Origin: an uncultured Clostridia bacterium | Lineage (GTDB): Bacteria > Bacillota > Clostridia > Oscillospirales > Ruminococcaceae | Direction: 5' to 3' | DNA: 38,454 bases | Assembly: GCA_946533615.1 (NCBI GenBank) | Contig: CAMNBY010000320.1 | Span: forward strand, 1-38,454 | In this document: positions 1-7,979 of the stretch, one piece after another | How the letters are laid out: each line of letters starts with the position of its first letter | Position numbering within the stretch: position 1 is the stretch's first letter | Notes under the pieces: model-generated | What the model saw: the letters and a program-made list of their open reading frames with translations, nothing else | Told to the model about the DNA's origin: nothing | The model's database searches: none | Translations under genes and position numbers: made by a program

Positions 1-1
1 G

Positions 2-259
2 CCCGAGGAGGACGCACAGATAAATGTTGCGGTGTCACTTTCGGGGCTGACCAAGCAGGACTACATCACCAACCGTCTGCTGTGCAGGGATATTGTGGTG
101 CAGGGCAATCCGAGAGTGTATAAGGCTCTGAAAGACCAGCTGGCTAAGGTTCTTGATGAATTAAAACGAATTGAGAATGGAGATGAGGTAGACGAAGATT
201 TGCTTGCCACTATAAATCTTATCACCGTTACCCTTGACGGAATGAAGCAAGAGAGCTAA
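2..259 (+). CDS. Mobilisation accessory protein, 5' end outside window
   Basis: The reading frame is open to the left edge, so the gene starts upstream; a GTG at 32 is internal. The visible 85 residues contain SLSGLTKQDYI and a RDIVVQGNPRVYKAL stretch, a pattern I recognise from small MobC-like or ribbon-helix-helix proteins encoded just before relaxase genes in mobilisable elements of Clostridia. The tail is a short helical region rich in Glu, Leu and Lys. A relaxase gene follows 226 bp downstream on the same strand, which supports a relaxosome role such as oriT recognition. The family call is from memory; the DNA-binding N-terminus lies outside the window. Confidence 0.6.
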   Translation, partial: PEEDAQINVAVSLSGLTKQDYITNRLLCRDIVVQGNPRVYKALKDQLAKVLDELKRIENGDEVDEDLLATINLITVTLDGMKQES

Positions 260-270
260 ATTGTTTTTCT

Positions 271-467
271 CAGGGCGTATGCCCTGCTTGATACCACGAG
301 CGTAAGCTCGTAAAAAGGTGTGCAGAGGAACGCTGCCGCAAAGGCTTTCGTTGGCTTTGTTCAGAAGCTGACGAAAGCATCTTTGCGTTACTTTCGCGAA
401 AGTAACAAAGGCGTTAGTGCGAAGCCCCGATGCTCGGAATGACAAAAGTTTTAGTGCCGTATGGCAC
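271..467. repeat. Cluster of inverted repeats between mobilisation genes, oriT candidate
   Basis: The spacer before the relaxase gene contains five inverted repeats. CAGGGC-GTAT-GCCCTG is at 271-286 and CGAGC-GTAA-GCTCG at 297-310. GCTTTCGT at 344-351 pairs with ACGAAAGC at 371-378. A perfect 20-base palindrome centred on TTTCGCGAAA is at 387-406, and GTGCC-GTAT-GGCAC is at 454-467. None is followed by a T run, so they are not simple terminators. MobV elements usually carry their nick site next to the relaxase gene, so this is a reasonable oriT candidate. No nick site was identified. Confidence 0.45.
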
Positions 468-485
468 AGCCGATGAAAGGAGCAA

Positions 486-1808
486 ATGCCTATAAAAAGA
501 ACAATAAGCGGACGTATCGGAAAAGGCAGCATAGGTCACGACAACAGGCTTTTCATAGCAAAAAACGTTGATGCGTCACGAACAGATCGGAATATTGTTT
601 TGGTGCGAGAGGATATCGAGCAGGTCTATCACGAGCTGTTTGACAAGCCGCTTGAAAAATACAATGCAAGACAAAAGCGAAAAGACCGCCGCATAAAAAA
701 CTACTATGAGCATATCCGCCGAAGCAAGCAGGAGAAGCCGTTCTACGAGGTGATTTTCCAGATTGGCAACAACGAGGACACCCGCTGCGGCACTCCTGAA
801 GCGGAGCTTACAACAAAGGCTCTGACCGAATTTGTGCAGAGCTTTCAGAAACGCAATCCGCAGCTGAGGGTGTTCAATGCGGTCATACACTTAGACGAGG
901 AAACGCCCCACGTTCACCTTGATTTTATTCCATTTGCGACAGGTCAGAAGAGGGGTCTGTCCACCCGCAACACTCTGACGGGCGCACTCGAACAGCAGGG
1001 GTACAAGGGCGAGGGAAAACTAAACACCTGCTCAAAACTGTGGATCGACAGCGAAAAGCAGGCGCTTGCAGATATTATGGGCAGCTACGGTATCGAATGG
1101 CAGCAGCTTGACACTCATGAGCAGCACCTCGATGTGCTTGATTACAAGAAGAAAATGCGTACTCGTGAAGTGGCGGTGCTTGAAAACAAGGTGCAGACGA
1201 CTAACAGCATTATCGAGAGAAGACAGCAGGTTTTGAATTCAGCCGACGAGGTGATAGACAGACTTGACAGGGAGTATGCCGAAAAGACCGATATGGTTGA
1301 GCAGCTTGATAACACCATAGCGGAGAAAACTGCGGAGCTTAGAGCTGTCGAGGAAAAGCTGACGGCAGATCAGCAGATGATACAGGTCTCTGCCGAAAAA
1401 GTGACTGCCCTCTTGGAGATAGATACAATTGAAGTAAAGCGTAAGGCGTTGGGGGATAAAGTGACTCTCTCGGCTGATGATTATGAAAAAGTCGCTGTCC
1501 TTGCAAAGAAACAGATAGCGACTGAAAACGATAAAACAGAAATGGCGGACGCTGTTGAGAGGCTGACCGAGGAGAATGACGAGCTTTTACAGAATGTCGC
1601 AAAGCTGCGGGAACTAAACAAGACGCTGGCATCGGAGAAGACTGCTTTGCAAAAAGCTGTGGACAGGCTGGAAAAATCGCTCAGGTCGGTGCAGGAGGAG
1701 ATTGGCTACTGGAAGTGGAAGTTTAACAAGGCTATGGAGTTTTTGGAGAGGCATAGTCAGAGAAAGAAGTGGGAGGAGTGGGTAGGTAAGAGGAATAGGG
1801 GGAGATGA
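486..1808 (+). CDS. MobV/Pre-family relaxase
   Basis: This 440-residue protein fits the Mob_Pre family, which nicks oriT and pilots single-stranded DNA during mobilisation. The N-terminal third has the conserved region NVDASRTDRN (about 27-36). The metal-binding signature is HLDEETPHVHLD (135-146), with His135, His142 and His144 as the expected ligands and acidic residues between them. Residues about 230-420 form a long heptad-rich coiled coil, often seen in this family. An AAAGGAG ribosome binding site sits just before ATG 486. The element carries its own nickase but no visible mating-pore genes, so it would be mobilisable rather than self-transmissible on this evidence. Integrase and left end are not in the window. 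Confidence 0.88.
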   Translation: MPIKRTISGRIGKGSIGHDNRLFIAKNVDASRTDRNIVLVREDIEQVYHELFDKPLEKYNARQKRKDRRIKNYYEHIRRSKQEKPFYEVIFQIGNNEDTRCGTPEAELTTKALTEFVQSFQKRNPQLRVFNAVIHLDEETPHVHLDFIPFATGQKRGLSTRNTLTGALEQQGYKGEGKLNTCSKLWIDSEKQALADIMGSYGIEWQQLDTHEQHLDVLDYKKKMRTREVAVLENKVQTTNSIIERRQQVLNSADEVIDRLDREYAEKTDMVEQLDNTIAEKTAELRAVEEKLTADQQMIQVSAEKVTALLEIDTIEVKRKALGDKVTLSADDYEKVAVLAKKQIATENDKTEMADAVERLTEENDELLQNVAKLRELNKTLASEKTALQKAVDRLEKSLRSVQEEIGYWKWKFNKAMEFLERHSQRKKWEEWVGKRNRGR

Positions 1809-1813
1809 AAAGG

Positions 1814-1842
1814 GCCGAAGGATTCGGTGGGAGTCCTTCGGC
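1814..1842. repeat. Stem-loop copy 1 flanking the DUF2971 gene
   Basis: GCCGAAGGA (1814-1822) pairs perfectly with TCCTTCGGC (1834-1842) around an 11-base loop. It lies between the converging relaxase and DUF2971 genes and could act as a weak terminator, although no long T run follows. A second copy at 2928-2956 matches it at 26 of 29 positions by my count. Confidence 0.7.
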
Positions 1843-1848
1843 GTACTC

Positions 1849-2853
1849 TTATATCTTATTTTCCGAGTAGATCAAAGATTTCACAAACTTACCATTCCTA
1901 TCTATACTCAACTGGTATATCCTTGGAATGCCTGCTTCTTTCGCAAGAGAAATAATCAAATTCTTTTCAGATGATCCTGTGCGGATTCCAATAATAACAC
2001 TGTTTGGTCTTCGGTTCATTTGGGGCCTTTGTCTTTTTATATCTTGCGATGTCATAATAAACGGATGGAGGATTCTCCATTCTTTATCATGCTCGTGACA
2101 TTTATGCTTGATTAGTCCAATACGTTCATAGTGCCAGTTCAATGTAGGAATATTACTTAGTATATACGTTTGCAAAACAGGATTCAAAGATAATGCAAGT
2201 AATTGAAATGCTATTTTTTTAGCGTAATCAGATGCATTATACTTGCTATTTGAATAATAAATCGGATAAAGAAAGTAATTGTGCTTTATTCCATTATCAT
2301 TATAAAGAAGAAACTCATCGGTTACTTGGTATTCTAAAGCAAATCCTTTGTGCTCTGATGCATATTTTAGCCAGAGGACTTCGTTGTTACATTGTTCTGT
2401 GAAACAGATTGAAAGCTGTCTCTTTTGTATTTCTGCTCTTGCTTCCTTTAAAACTGTTGTGCTAAAATCTATCCATTGATCGGATGTCATTGACTTTATT
2501 GCTGCCACCATTGCCTTTACGGTGTCTTCAGGAAGATTAAATGTTGTTTGAATAGAGGTGGCGATTTTTTCAAGTTTTACCGTATCATGATATTCAGCTT
2601 GAATTTGTTTTGCAACAAGATCCCAATCTATATGAGTAAAAGAATCAAAAGGATCATCATAATGATCTGCTGTAGAAAAGAACATTGTATTGGTACGAAG
2701 GCTTTCAAGTGAGTTAATTGTAACAGGTCGAAATCTATAAAGATATTTAGGCATTTTTATAGTTTTACGGAGTATCTCTGCTTCATGATTAATATCTATT
2801 CCTTGTAAAGAACATAATGTATCCCAAAATATTTTTCTATCCTTGTTATTCAT
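1849..2853 (-). CDS. DUF2971 family protein
   Basis: The 334-residue protein matches the DUF2971 pattern: an early LYRFRPV motif (about 38-44), FFSTADHYDDPFDSF near 58-72, and a central block with SICFTEQCNNEVLWLKYASEHKGFALEY. The molecular function is not established to my knowledge; members are common in accessory and defence-associated regions. Base composition is AT-rich, unlike the relaxase next door, which suggests separate acquisition. It is divergent from the methyltransferase gene and has its own promoter (-35 TTGAAA at 2919-2914, 17 bp, -10 TATAAT at 2896-2891). A purine-rich AGAGGG site precedes the ATG. Family call fairly sure; role unknown. Confidence 0.7.
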   Translation of the reverse strand: MNNKDRKIFWDTLCSLQGIDINHEAEILRKTIKMPKYLYRFRPVTINSLESLRTNTMFFSTADHYDDPFDSFTHIDWDLVAKQIQAEYHDTVKLEKIATSIQTTFNLPEDTVKAMVAAIKSMTSDQWIDFSTTVLKEARAEIQKRQLSICFTEQCNNEVLWLKYASEHKGFALEYQVTDEFLLYNDNGIKHNYFLYPIYYSNSKYNASDYAKKIAFQLLALSLNPVLQTYILSNIPTLNWHYERIGLIKHKCHEHDKEWRILHPFIMTSQDIKRQRPQMNRRPNSVIIGIRTGSSEKNLIISLAKEAGIPRIYQLSIDRNGKFVKSLIYSENKI

Positions 2854-2890
2854 GTAATCCCTCTTTTCACATATTATTTGGCTTGCAATT

Positions 2891-2919
2891 ATTATACCAT
2901 AGTTTCATTCTTATTTCAA
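2891..2919 (-). promoter_or_regulatory. Promoter of the DUF2971 gene
   Basis: TTGAAA (2919-2914) and TATAAT (2896-2891) are separated by 17 bp on the minus strand. The start codon is about 38 bp downstream of the -10. Confidence 0.65.
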
Positions 2920-2925
2920 GTGATA

Positions 2926-2958
2926 AAGCCGAAGGATTCTGCGTGAGTCCTTCGGCTT
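2926..2958. repeat. Stem-loop copy 2 flanking the DUF2971 gene
   Basis: An 11-bp perfect stem (AAGCCGAAGGA, 2926-2936, with its complement at 2948-2958) closes an 11-base loop. It lies upstream of the DUF2971 promoter, between divergent genes, so it is not an ordinary gene-end terminator. It is a near copy of the stem-loop at 1814-1842. Confidence 0.7.
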
Positions 2959-3038
2959 GATTATGTAAATTCAGCAGTAATAGCCCTGTACATTCTCGTT
3001 CTTTCATATCAAAAACAAGAAAACATTATAAAACGGAC

Positions 3039-3067
3039 TTGAAAAAGGCCGGATGATATGATATAAT
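3039..3067 (+). promoter_or_regulatory. Promoter of the restriction-modification genes
   Basis: TTGAAA (3039-3044), 17 bp, TATAAT (3062-3067). It leaves a leader of about 75 bases before the methyltransferase start. Confidence 0.6.
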
Positions 3068-3150
3068 AAATAAGATATTATGTAAAGTATACCCCAAAAT
3101 ACTTATGTGAGATTTGAGCAACACCAGAGTTCATCAAGGAGAGCTTAACC

Positions 3151-4341
3151 ATGATTGATAACAACTTAACGATGATTGACTTGTTTGCTGGCGCAGGTGG
3201 TCTATCTGAAGGTTTATCTGAGGCTGGTTTTCATAGTATTTTTGCTTCGGAAATTGTAGATACCTATGCCAACACATACAAAATAAATCATCCTGGTTCA
3301 AAAGTGCTTACTGCTGATATTAGATCAGTTGATGCTAATAAAATTCGTATAGAATTAGGCATAGAACGTGAGTCTTTAGATCTTATTGCTGGTGGCCCTC
3401 CTTGTCAAGGCTTCTCAATCAACGCTCCGATTCGTAGCGTATTGGATCAGAGAAATCATTTATTTAAAGAATACCTTCGTTTTGTGGATGCTTTTGCGCC
3501 AAGAGCAATTCTGATTGAAAATGTGCCTGGGCTTGTTTCATTTGAACATGGTGCTACATTACACGCAATTTTAGAAGCTTTAGCTGAATTGGGTTATGGT
3601 GCGGATGTTAGAATCCTTGGTGCTGCATATTATGGTGTTCCTCAAATGAGATGGCGCACGATTATTCTTGGGTTAAGAGGGAAAAAGCTCCCATCACTGG
3701 CTTTTCCTGAGCCGGTTTTTCATGCACCAATTAAACCGAATTTCACCACAACTTTTGACGGACAAACTTTATTGAAGCTTCCAGCAGCTGAAGCATCTGT
3801 CCACTTTACAACGGTTGAGGAAGCCATCGGTGATTTACCACCGTTAAAGGCAGGTGAACGTGGCTCGACGGTTAAGGAGTATTATTGCGAGCCGTTTTGT
3901 GATTATCAACGTAGAATGAGATGTGGAAGTAGTGGCGTTTATAATCATGAAGCACCAAGACTATCAAAAGAAAACTTACAAAGACTGCAATATATTAAAC
4001 CCGGCGGAAACTGGACTGATATTCCAGACGAGCTTCTGCCAAAAGGAATGCAAAAAGCTCGAAAGTCTGATCATACCAAAAGGTATGGACGTGTGATGCC
4101 GAATGGTTTAGCTTCAACAATACTTACAAAATGCGATCCGCACTGGGGGGCATTCTTCCACTATTCTCAGGAACGGTCATTTACCGTTCGAGAAGCCGCT
4201 CGCATCCAATCTTTTCCTGATCATTATGTATTTACTGGATCTCAAAGCGAACAATTTGCTCAGGTTGGAAATGCGGTTCCTCCTCTTCTTGCCGAAGCAG
4301 TTGGTTTAGCTCTCAAATCGATTCTAAAGGAGGGTGAATAA
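3151..4341 (+). CDS. DNA (cytosine-5)-methyltransferase
   Basis: A 396-residue m5C methyltransferase that should protect host DNA from the restriction enzyme encoded immediately downstream. Motif I is DLFAGAGGLSEG (10-21). Motif IV is GGPPCQGFS, with the catalytic Cys at residue 85. Motif VI is ENVPG, with Glu123. Motif VIII is QMRWR, and motif X near the C-terminus is QVGNAVPPLLA. All key residues are present and the length suits the family. The segment between motifs VIII and IX (about 200-310) is the expected target-recognition region; its sequence specificity cannot be read. AAGGAG precedes ATG 3151. The stop codon is 2 bp from the next gene, so the pair is cotranscribed. Low GC marks it as part of the imported cargo. 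Confidence 0.95.
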   Translation: MIDNNLTMIDLFAGAGGLSEGLSEAGFHSIFASEIVDTYANTYKINHPGSKVLTADIRSVDANKIRIELGIERESLDLIAGGPPCQGFSINAPIRSVLDQRNHLFKEYLRFVDAFAPRAILIENVPGLVSFEHGATLHAILEALAELGYGADVRILGAAYYGVPQMRWRTIILGLRGKKLPSLAFPEPVFHAPIKPNFTTTFDGQTLLKLPAAEASVHFTTVEEAIGDLPPLKAGERGSTVKEYYCEPFCDYQRRMRCGSSGVYNHEAPRLSKENLQRLQYIKPGGNWTDIPDELLPKGMQKARKSDHTKRYGRVMPNGLASTILTKCDPHWGAFFHYSQERSFTVREAARIQSFPDHYVFTGSQSEQFAQVGNAVPPLLAEAVGLALKSILKEGE

Positions 4342-4343
4342 AA

Positions 4344-5279
4344 GTGTCAGGATTTATAGCTGAATTCTTTGGATATAGCGCCGAGGATACTTCTTCAATT
4401 GCAGGTTCGACTGCTGCACGACAGATATGTCCTTTTTTAGGAAGTCAGTGCACAAAAATACTTTCGCGTGACAGAATTGCTGCCGGTGTTTGTGCCGTAA
4501 GACAAAAGACTGAAGGTTCTCCTGATGTTATTTGTTGTCCCATTAGAATATATGCTGATGATTATAAAATGTTAAAAACAATAACGTCCAAGGCATTTAA
4601 TGCAGATATGAACCTATATGCGGGAAGAATCGCAGTTCAAAAAGCCAAAGACGAAGGAGGAGCAATCGCCGTTTTTGGACATGGTTGGGGCGGAGAGTTG
4701 CGATTGCCACAACGTAAAGGCACAGGATCCTATTTTGTAGATTGGGTTCTTGCCAGATTAGACGAGAATGGTGAATTAGTAGAGTTCACCGCAATTGAAG
4801 TTCAAACAATTGATACTACCGGAAATTATCGTACGGCACGAGAAAATCTTTTAAATGGACGGCACATTACCAGTGATACAGTCGGATTAAACTGGGAAAA
4901 TGTATCTAAAAGGATTATACCTCAACTGATATATAAAGGACAAGTGCTTCAAAGAGAAGACTTATGTAAAACAGGTCTATATTTTGTGTGCCCACAGCCA
5001 GTCTATGAAAGAGTATTAAATCGTCTTGGCGGAAAAGAAAAAGTGCCCATATTTCCTTCGCAACCTGCTTCAATCCATTTTGTTTCATACGATTACTTAA
5101 ACGAGGATAAGAATGATGGTACGATTCGTCCATTAGGAATCATAGAGGAACATTGCACAACTGTTTACAAGGTACAAGAAGCATTCTCTTCCCTCAATCT
5201 GCCAGAAGGGAATGTTTATCGTGATGCTATAAGGTTTTCGCTGTATGGCAATGAAGATAATACACCCTCTTCAATATGA
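4344..5279 (+). CDS. NotI-like type II restriction endonuclease
   Basis: This 311-residue protein resembles the NotI family of restriction endonucleases. Residues 29-65 carry a four-cysteine set (Cys29, Cys36, Cys50, Cys64/65) in ICPFLGSQCTK...CC, matching the iron-binding N-terminal domain known from NotI. The likely PD-(D/E)XK-type core follows: YFVDWVLARLDENG with Asp133 and AIEVQTID with Glu152 and Gln154, i.e. an E-x-Q variant in place of E-x-K. The GTG start at 4344 follows AAGGAGG at the end of the methyltransferase gene. Pairing with a C5-methyltransferase makes a complete type II system. Recognition sequence unknown; other family members cut GC-rich sites. Family recalled from memory. 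Confidence 0.8.
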   Translation: MSGFIAEFFGYSAEDTSSIAGSTAARQICPFLGSQCTKILSRDRIAAGVCAVRQKTEGSPDVICCPIRIYADDYKMLKTITSKAFNADMNLYAGRIAVQKAKDEGGAIAVFGHGWGGELRLPQRKGTGSYFVDWVLARLDENGELVEFTAIEVQTIDTTGNYRTARENLLNGRHITSDTVGLNWENVSKRIIPQLIYKGQVLQREDLCKTGLYFVCPQPVYERVLNRLGGKEKVPIFPSQPASIHFVSYDYLNEDKNDGTIRPLGIIEEHCTTVYKVQEAFSSLNLPEGNVYRDAIRFSLYGNEDNTPSSI

Positions 5280-5306
5280 TACCTCACAACTAATTAACCT
5301 AGCTAG

Positions 5307-5498
5307 ATTAATGGCGTGTATGCTCGCACTGCATACGAACAGCAGCAGGGTATCTGCCCAATATGTAAAAAGCACTTTGATTTCGAGAAAATGCACGCCG
5401 ATCATATCACACCCTGGCACGCAGGCGGTAAGACCGTTCCGGAGAATTTGCAGATGCTTTGCAGGGATTGTAATTTGAAGAAGTCGGGGCAGGAATAA
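5307..5498 (+). pseudogene. HNH endonuclease C-terminal remnant
   Basis: About 60 codons encode a well-conserved HNH module: CPICKKHF, then ADHITPW, then LCRDCNLKKSG, so both CxxC zinc knuckles and the catalytic His-containing ADHI are intact. In full-length relatives this module sits at the C-terminus of much larger nucleases, such as DUF262-type proteins. Here an in-frame TAG at 5304-5306 closes the frame upstream, and the only start is a GTG at 5316 with no ribosome binding site. I read it as the 3' stub of a gene displaced by insertion of the restriction-modification pair. A functional mini-HNH protein is possible but less likely. Confidence 0.6.
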
Positions 5499-5520
5499 TA
5501 GAATATATAGTCGAATTCCC

Positions 5521-5549
5521 TTGAAATAATACGGGTATTGTGGTATAAT
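5521..5549 (+). promoter_or_regulatory. Promoter of the OLD-like gene
   Basis: TTGAAA (5521-5526), 17 bp, extended TGG-TATAAT (-10 at 5544-5549). It rules out a start at 5538 and supports ATG 5628. Confidence 0.65.
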
Positions 5550-5627
5550 GTAGATATACTTGATAACTGCGTTGTTTCAGGGGATTTTTTGCCTATTTGT
5601 TACTTAAAAACACAAGGAGGAGTTAAA

Positions 5628-7634
5628 ATGTATCTAAAAAAGATGGTTTATAAAAATGTTGGTCCTCTCGAAAATATTATCATAAATATGCCTTTCAACT
5701 CTGTTGGATTACCCAAGCCAATAATCTTAGTTGGTGAAAATGGAAGCGGAAAGTCCACTTTATTGTCGAATATAGTTGACTCCTTTTATGAAATGGCTGG
5801 TACCGCTTTTACAAATGTTCGTGTATCAGATACTGGGCATTCGTATAAATACTATAAAATAATAAGTCCTTCACAAATAACATTTGGAAATCAGTACTTA
5901 TACTCATATATTCAGTATACTGATTCTGTAGATTATATCTTTAAGTGTGGAAAAATAACTTTTGAGGAATTTAAGGAGAACTGTGAGCAATCTCCATTTT
6001 TTGGTTCTTGGGGAAATGAAAATAACATAAAAGTTACTTCTATAACAAAGGAACAAGCAGAAAAAATCTTTTCAGAGAACATCTTTGCATATTTTGGACC
6101 TGATCGATATGAAAAGCCAAACTGGATGGGGGAAAAGTATTTTGATATATCAGATTACGAGCATCCATATACAGCGCCTCATTATAACGGAACTCTTATC
6201 AATCCTATCAGTGTGAATAATGTAACTGCTACCAATCTTCAGTGGCTTTTGGATCTTATTGTTGATTCAAGAGCAGATATTTATTATGATGGTAATAGCT
6301 TTAACTTAACGCATTATCCAAATGGCAATATAAACAATTATATTGCTTTAGGAAATTGTAGGAAGCAAATCGAACGAATAATGAGTCAAATAAAGAACCA
6401 GGAAGTTTACTTCGATTTAAACATCCGAAACAATAGCGGATCAAGGTTCAATATCAAAAAAGTTAGCAATAATGAGCTTATAACTCCACAGCTGGATGCT
6501 TTATCTACAGGAGAAATAGCCTTATTTAATATGTTTTCAACGATAGTTAAGTATGCAGATAAACTTGAAATCAGTAATAGCATACATCTTAAAAATATAA
6601 CAGGAATTGTCATTATAGATGAAATTGAACTTCATCTTCACGGTTCTATGCAGAAAGAGGTGTTGCCAAAACTTATAAAGCTGTTTCCTAAAGTACAATT
6701 TGTTATTACAACTCATTCTCCACTGTTTTTATTAGGAATGAAAAATGAATTTGATGATGATGGGTTTGAAATATATCAATTACCAACCGGTACTCAAATT
6801 ACAGCGGAATCATTTTCAGAATTCCAACGAGCTTTTGATTATATGACGGAAACTCAGCACTATCAAAAAGAGGTACAAAAAACTATACAAGACGCCACTA
6901 ATACTAAGCCTCTAATCATAACTGAAGGTTCAACTGATTGGAGACATATTAAAGCAGCATATAATGCTTTATCATCTAAGTCAGAGAATGAATCTCTTTT
7001 TTCAGATATGGATTTTGAGTTATATGAATACGATCCTACTGGTGATAAATACAAAGATTCTCCGCTTCAAATGGAAATGGGGTGGTCTACACTTTGTACA
7101 ATATGTGAGAGCTTATCGAAAATCAAAAGGAATCAAAAAATCATTTTTATTGCTGACGACGATGAACCTAATGCAACAAAAAAGCTTAAAAGCTCAACTA
7201 ACAGATATAAGAATTGGGGAAATAATGTTTATTCTATCCTATTGCCAATTCCACAACACAGAACAGAAACACCATTAATAAGCATTGAGCATTACTATAC
7301 TGATGATGAAATAAAAACAGAAGTATCTATTGGAGGAATATCCCGTAGATTATTTATGGGAAATGAATTTGATAAAAGAGGAATAAATAGTATTCATTGC
7401 TTGAACTGCGATCGAAAAGAGAAGTGTGGAAAAGATAAAATAAATATTATTGATGGTACTTCCGGTGAAAGAATAACTCACTTTGATAATGCTGATGTCA
7501 ATTTAGCGTTGCCCAAAATGGAGTTTGCACAGAGAATACTTAATAAAGAACCACCTTTTGATAATTTCAATTTTGATTCTTTTATAGAGCTATTTGAAAT
7601 AATAAAAGAGATTCTTGAATTACCGTTAGTGTGA
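5628..7634 (+). CDS. OLD-like ATPase with TOPRIM nuclease domain
   Basis: A 668-residue protein with an SMC/ABC-type ATPase followed by a TOPRIM domain, the OLD-nuclease layout. The Walker A is VGENGSGKST, the ABC-signature-like stretch is ALSTGEIALFN, and Walker B is IVIIDEIELHLHGS followed by ITTHSPLFL. After the ATPase, LIITEGSTDWRH and IIFIADDDEPN fit TOPRIM acidic motifs. Near the C-terminus a CLNCDRKEKC knuckle may bind zinc. OLD-family proteins act in several anti-phage systems (Gabija GajA is one), but no helicase or other partner is adjacent, so a solo effector is inferred. AAGGAGG lies upstream of ATG 5628. AT-rich like the rest of the cargo, and the last gene of the island. Confidence 0.8.
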   Translation: MYLKKMVYKNVGPLENIIINMPFNSVGLPKPIILVGENGSGKSTLLSNIVDSFYEMAGTAFTNVRVSDTGHSYKYYKIISPSQITFGNQYLYSYIQYTDSVDYIFKCGKITFEEFKENCEQSPFFGSWGNENNIKVTSITKEQAEKIFSENIFAYFGPDRYEKPNWMGEKYFDISDYEHPYTAPHYNGTLINPISVNNVTATNLQWLLDLIVDSRADIYYDGNSFNLTHYPNGNINNYIALGNCRKQIERIMSQIKNQEVYFDLNIRNNSGSRFNIKKVSNNELITPQLDALSTGEIALFNMFSTIVKYADKLEISNSIHLKNITGIVIIDEIELHLHGSMQKEVLPKLIKLFPKVQFVITTHSPLFLLGMKNEFDDDGFEIYQLPTGTQITAESFSEFQRAFDYMTETQHYQKEVQKTIQDATNTKPLIITEGSTDWRHIKAAYNALSSKSENESLFSDMDFELYEYDPTGDKYKDSPLQMEMGWSTLCTICESLSKIKRNQKIIFIADDDEPNATKKLKSSTNRYKNWGNNVYSILLPIPQHRTETPLISIEHYYTDDEIKTEVSIGGISRRLFMGNEFDKRGINSIHCLNCDRKEKCGKDKINIIDGTSGERITHFDNADVNLALPKMEFAQRILNKEPPFDNFNFDSFIELFEIIKEILELPLV

Positions 7635-7642
7635 AAAAGCAC

Positions 7643-7671
7643 TTGACAACCGCCCCAATCTGCGCTATAAT
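7643..7671 (+). promoter_or_regulatory. Perfect consensus promoter without an adjacent ORF
   Basis: TTGACA (7643-7648), exactly 17 bp, TATAAT (7666-7671). It starts 9 bp after the stop of the OLD-like gene and reads into 250 bp that contain no convincing ORF. Confidence 0.75.
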
Positions 7672-7677
7672 ACCAAC

Positions 7678-7928
7678 TAAGGAGCAAGTCGCCTGACGTA
7701 TTGCTTCACAAGCCGTTATCACCCCGATAACACCCTGATAACACACCACCCTCAAGCAGGTATAGTACTTATCAAATGAAATAATCAGAGCCAAAAGCCA
7801 TCATATTCTCTGAACAAAAATGTTTAGAAATGATGTGGTTTAGCTGAGTGGGAGTGATCCCCTCACAAAGCACAGATCAAATAACGGCCGTCTGATCCGT
7901 TCAAGGGTCAGGCAGCCGCCTTTTTTGT
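7678..7928 (+). ncRNA. Candidate structured RNA or attenuator leader of unknown family
   Basis: The interval from the expected transcription start to the T run of a terminator is about 250 bases. It holds several hairpins: 7681-7687 with 7701-7707; GTTATC/GATAAC around 7715-7731; a long imperfect hairpin 7799-7835 (CATCAT/ATGATG outside TCTGAACA-AAAA-TGTTTAGA); and 7845-7865 (TGAG-T-GGG/CCC-CTCA). The loop of the first hairpin contains GCCTGAC (7691-7697), exactly complementary to GTCAGGC (7907-7913) in the terminator's 3' arm. That allows a pseudoknot, a closed 5'/3' stem or an antiterminator. It could be a stable RNA (a 6S-like or other large clostridial RNA) or a regulated leader of the LCP gene. 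I cannot assign a family. Confidence 0.5.
7886..7926 (+). terminator. Rho-independent terminator of the candidate RNA
   Basis: A nine-pair stem (7890-7898 with 7905-7913, two G-U pairs) plus an outer GGC/GCC clamp (7886-7888 with 7915-7917), then six T residues at 7921-7926. Confidence 0.75.
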
Positions 7929-7979
7929 TTTCCGGCGGGATAGGGAAACAGACACGGGTGCGGACGCGGAGCCTGCACC

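Noticed and set aside
5245..5478. 77-codon frame overlapping the HNH remnant in another frame
   Set aside because: The HNH zinc-knuckle pattern is in the other frame; this one has no features.
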